A DNA stretch of 6,981 bases from Candidatus Omnitrophota bacterium (GTDB lineage: Bacteria; Omnitrophota; Gorgyraeia; Gorgyraeales; Gorgyraeaceae), in assembly GCA_026387215.1 (NCBI GenBank), contig JAPLMC010000100.1:1-6981 (forward strand), written 5' to 3'. Under the pieces are notes generated by a model, which was given only the letters and a program-made list of their open reading frames with translations, made no database searches and had not been told where the DNA came from. The position numbers and the translations under genes were made by a program. Positions within the stretch are counted from its first letter, which is position 1; each line of letters starts with the position of its first letter. Below are positions 6,009 to 6,981 of the stretch, piece after piece.

Positions 6009-6377
6009 CTATATTACTTCCGGTGCCAATGAAATAATCTTCATGAAATTTTTATCTCTCAACTCCCTTGCAACAGGCCCAAAAATCCTCGTGCCTCTGG
6101 GGTTAAGCTGCGCATCTATTATAACTATTGCATTAGAGTCAAATCTTACATATGACCCGTCAATCCTACGGAGAGGATAAACGCTTCTTACTATAACTGC
6201 TTTAACAACCTCGCCTGCTTTGACTACTCCGTCAGGAGATGCTTCTTTTATATTGGCTGTTATTATATCGCCTACTTCCGCAAGCCGCCTGCCTTGTCTT
6301 CCAATTACTCCGATACATGAAGCCCTTTTAGCCCCAGTATTATCCGCTACATCTAATATCGTTCTCATCCTAATCAT
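6009..6377 (-). CDS. rplN: 50S ribosomal protein L14
   Basis: L14 is a 50S protein at the subunit interface. It takes part in an intersubunit bridge and is the docking site for the silencing factor RsfS where that is present. The 122-residue length is the family standard. It begins MIRMRTILDVADNTGAK, carries ANIKEASPDGVVKAGEVVKAVIVR (41-64), and ends with RFDSNAIVIID (78-88), NPRGTRIFGPVAREL (92-106) and MKIISLAPEVI. AAAGG lies 8 bases before the ATG. The start is 3 bases after the rpsQ stop. The first ATG is preferred over the one at codon 4 because bacterial L14 proteins begin with this extra MI. Confidence 0.98.
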   Translation of the reverse strand: MIRMRTILDVADNTGAKRASCIGVIGRQGRRLAEVGDIITANIKEASPDGVVKAGEVVKAVIVRSVYPLRRIDGSYVRFDSNAIVIIDAQLNPRGTRIFGPVARELRDKNFMKIISLAPEVI

Positions 6378-6380
6378 ATT

Positions 6381-6632
6381 TTACGCCTTTATAATTTCTA
6401 TTAACCGCCATCTTTTATTCTTTGAAAGCGGCCTAGTTTCTTCGATCTTTACCTTATCTCCAACTTTTGCTTCTTTTTTCTCATCGTGTGCCATAACCTT
6501 GATAGACTTGGACATTATCTTGTTATACATAGCATGCTTTGCAGTCCTGTCTATCCTGACCACAATAGTTTTATCCATTGAATCGCTCACAACTATTCCA
6601 ACCCTCTCTTTGCGTCTTGCCCTTGCTTCCAT
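6381..6632 (-). CDS. rpsQ: 30S ribosomal protein S17
   Basis: S17 is a primary 16S rRNA-binding protein with an OB fold that organises the 5' domain of the 30S subunit. The 83-residue product has the family pattern: RVGIVVSDSMDKTIVVRIDR (10-29), then H33 and Y36 of the conserved HxxYxK segment. The stretch KVMAHDE (45-51) and the C-terminal GDKVKIEETRPLSKNKRWRL (58-77) follow. The start is 2 bases after the rpmC stop, with AGGAAGGA inside the end of rpmC as ribosome site. Translation is probably coupled to L29. Confidence 0.98.
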   Translation of the reverse strand: MEARARRKERVGIVVSDSMDKTIVVRIDRTAKHAMYNKIMSKSIKVMAHDEKKEAKVGDKVKIEETRPLSKNKRWRLIEIIKA

Positions 6633-6634
6633 AT

Positions 6635-6838
6635 TTATTTATCCTTCCTATGCTTCATATCGCTTAAAACAGTTTTAATCCTTGCAATATCGCGCCTTGT
6701 TTCTTTTATGCCACTTGGTTTTTCTATTCGCCCTGTCTCTTTCTGTGAAATCATTTCAAAAAGAGTTTTCTTAAGCGCTATTATTTTGTCTTCCAGTTCC
6801 TGTCTTGACAGACTTATTAAGTCAGCTATGTTTAACAT
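6635..6838 (-). CDS. rpmC: 50S ribosomal protein L29
   Basis: L29 is a small helical 50S protein near the peptide exit tunnel, next to L23, and forms part of the docking area for trigger factor and SRP. The 67-residue product has the expected helix-turn-helix pair. LSRQELEDKIIALKKTLFEM (10-29) forms the first helix. The second contains IKETRRDIARIKTVLSDMK (44-62), matching the conserved xxRRxIARIxTVL signature. GAGG lies about 11 bases before the ATG. It follows rplP by 24 bases, the normal end of the S10-type order rplP-rpmC-rpsQ. Confidence 0.96.
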   Translation of the reverse strand: MLNIADLISLSRQELEDKIIALKKTLFEMISQKETGRIEKPSGIKETRRDIARIKTVLSDMKHRKDK

Positions 6839-6862
6839 ATGCTTTACGCCTCAATCTCAAAT

Positions 6863-6981
6863 TTAATTATGTTTTTTCCTTGTTATAAATCTAGTCTTAA
6901 ACGGAAGTTTAGAAGCTGCAAACCTCATTGATTCTTTTGCAATCTCTTCTGCAACTCCACCCAATTCAAAAACAATTCGCC
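6863..6981 (-). CDS. rplP: 50S ribosomal protein L16, C-terminal 38 residues (cut by window edge)
   Basis: L16 is a 50S protein near the A-site tRNA and is needed for late subunit assembly. Only the end of the gene is in the window. The minus-strand frame reads RIVFELGGVAEEIAKESMRF, followed by AASKLPFKTRFITRKKHN and a TAA at 6863-6865. This is the usual L16 C-terminus, where the AxxKLPxKTxFxxR pattern is highly conserved. Position immediately upstream of rpmC fits the S10 operon. The start and the conserved N-terminal RNA-binding region lie beyond the window edge. Confidence 0.95.
   Translation of the reverse strand, partial: RIVFELGGVAEEIAKESMRFAASKLPFKTRFITRKKHN

Noticed and set aside
1..6981. 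A previously undescribed multi-gene system
   Set aside because: All fifteen coding regions belong to well-known core families in a standard order, with no unassigned gene or space for one. The only unexplained structure is the repeat-bearing spacer at 3380-3495.

Overview
The window is a minus-strand bacterial ribosomal-protein cluster: the end of the S10 operon running into the spc operon. Every gene reads from high to low coordinates. The order is rplP (partial), rpmC, rpsQ, rplN, rplX, rplE, rpsN, rpsH, rplF, rplR, rpsE, rplO, secY, adk, map (partial). All intact genes match their families in length and motifs. No plus-strand gene is supportable. I see no RNA gene, insertion sequence, CRISPR array, phage gene or defence gene.

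The organism is a bacterium with fairly A+T-rich DNA. The protein set is purely bacterial: SecY of the ten-helix bacterial type, bacterial-length L14, L5 and L6, and the secY-adk-map order. It carries the short four-cysteine S14, an adenylate kinase with a four-cysteine LID, and an L24 with two CxxC pairs. The gene for L30 (rpmD) is missing from its usual place between rpsE and rplO. This combination would fit several lineages, including uncultured candidate phyla. I cannot place it more precisely from the sequence.

Layout: 6863-6981 is the L16 C-terminus. 3496-6838 is a tight run of L29, S17, L14, L24, L5, S14, S8, L6 and L18. 3380-3495 is a 116-base spacer holding two related palindromic repeats. 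2421-3379 is S5 and L15 with a 4-base ATGA overlap. 1-2417 is SecY, adenylate kinase and the N-terminal part of methionine aminopeptidase. Most spacers are 0-38 bases, so the cluster probably makes one long transcript with coupled translation.

The genes form a growth module. The r-proteins build both subunits, SecY makes the membrane channel for exported proteins, Adk balances adenine nucleotides, and Map removes the initiator methionine from new chains.

I found no new multi-gene system. The most unusual part is the rplR-rpsE spacer. It carries a perfect 14-bp inverted repeat whose outer foot overlaps the rpsE Shine-Dalgarno sequence, plus a degenerate second copy. It looks like a dispersed palindromic repeat that settled inside a core operon and may now influence S5 expression or transcript processing.
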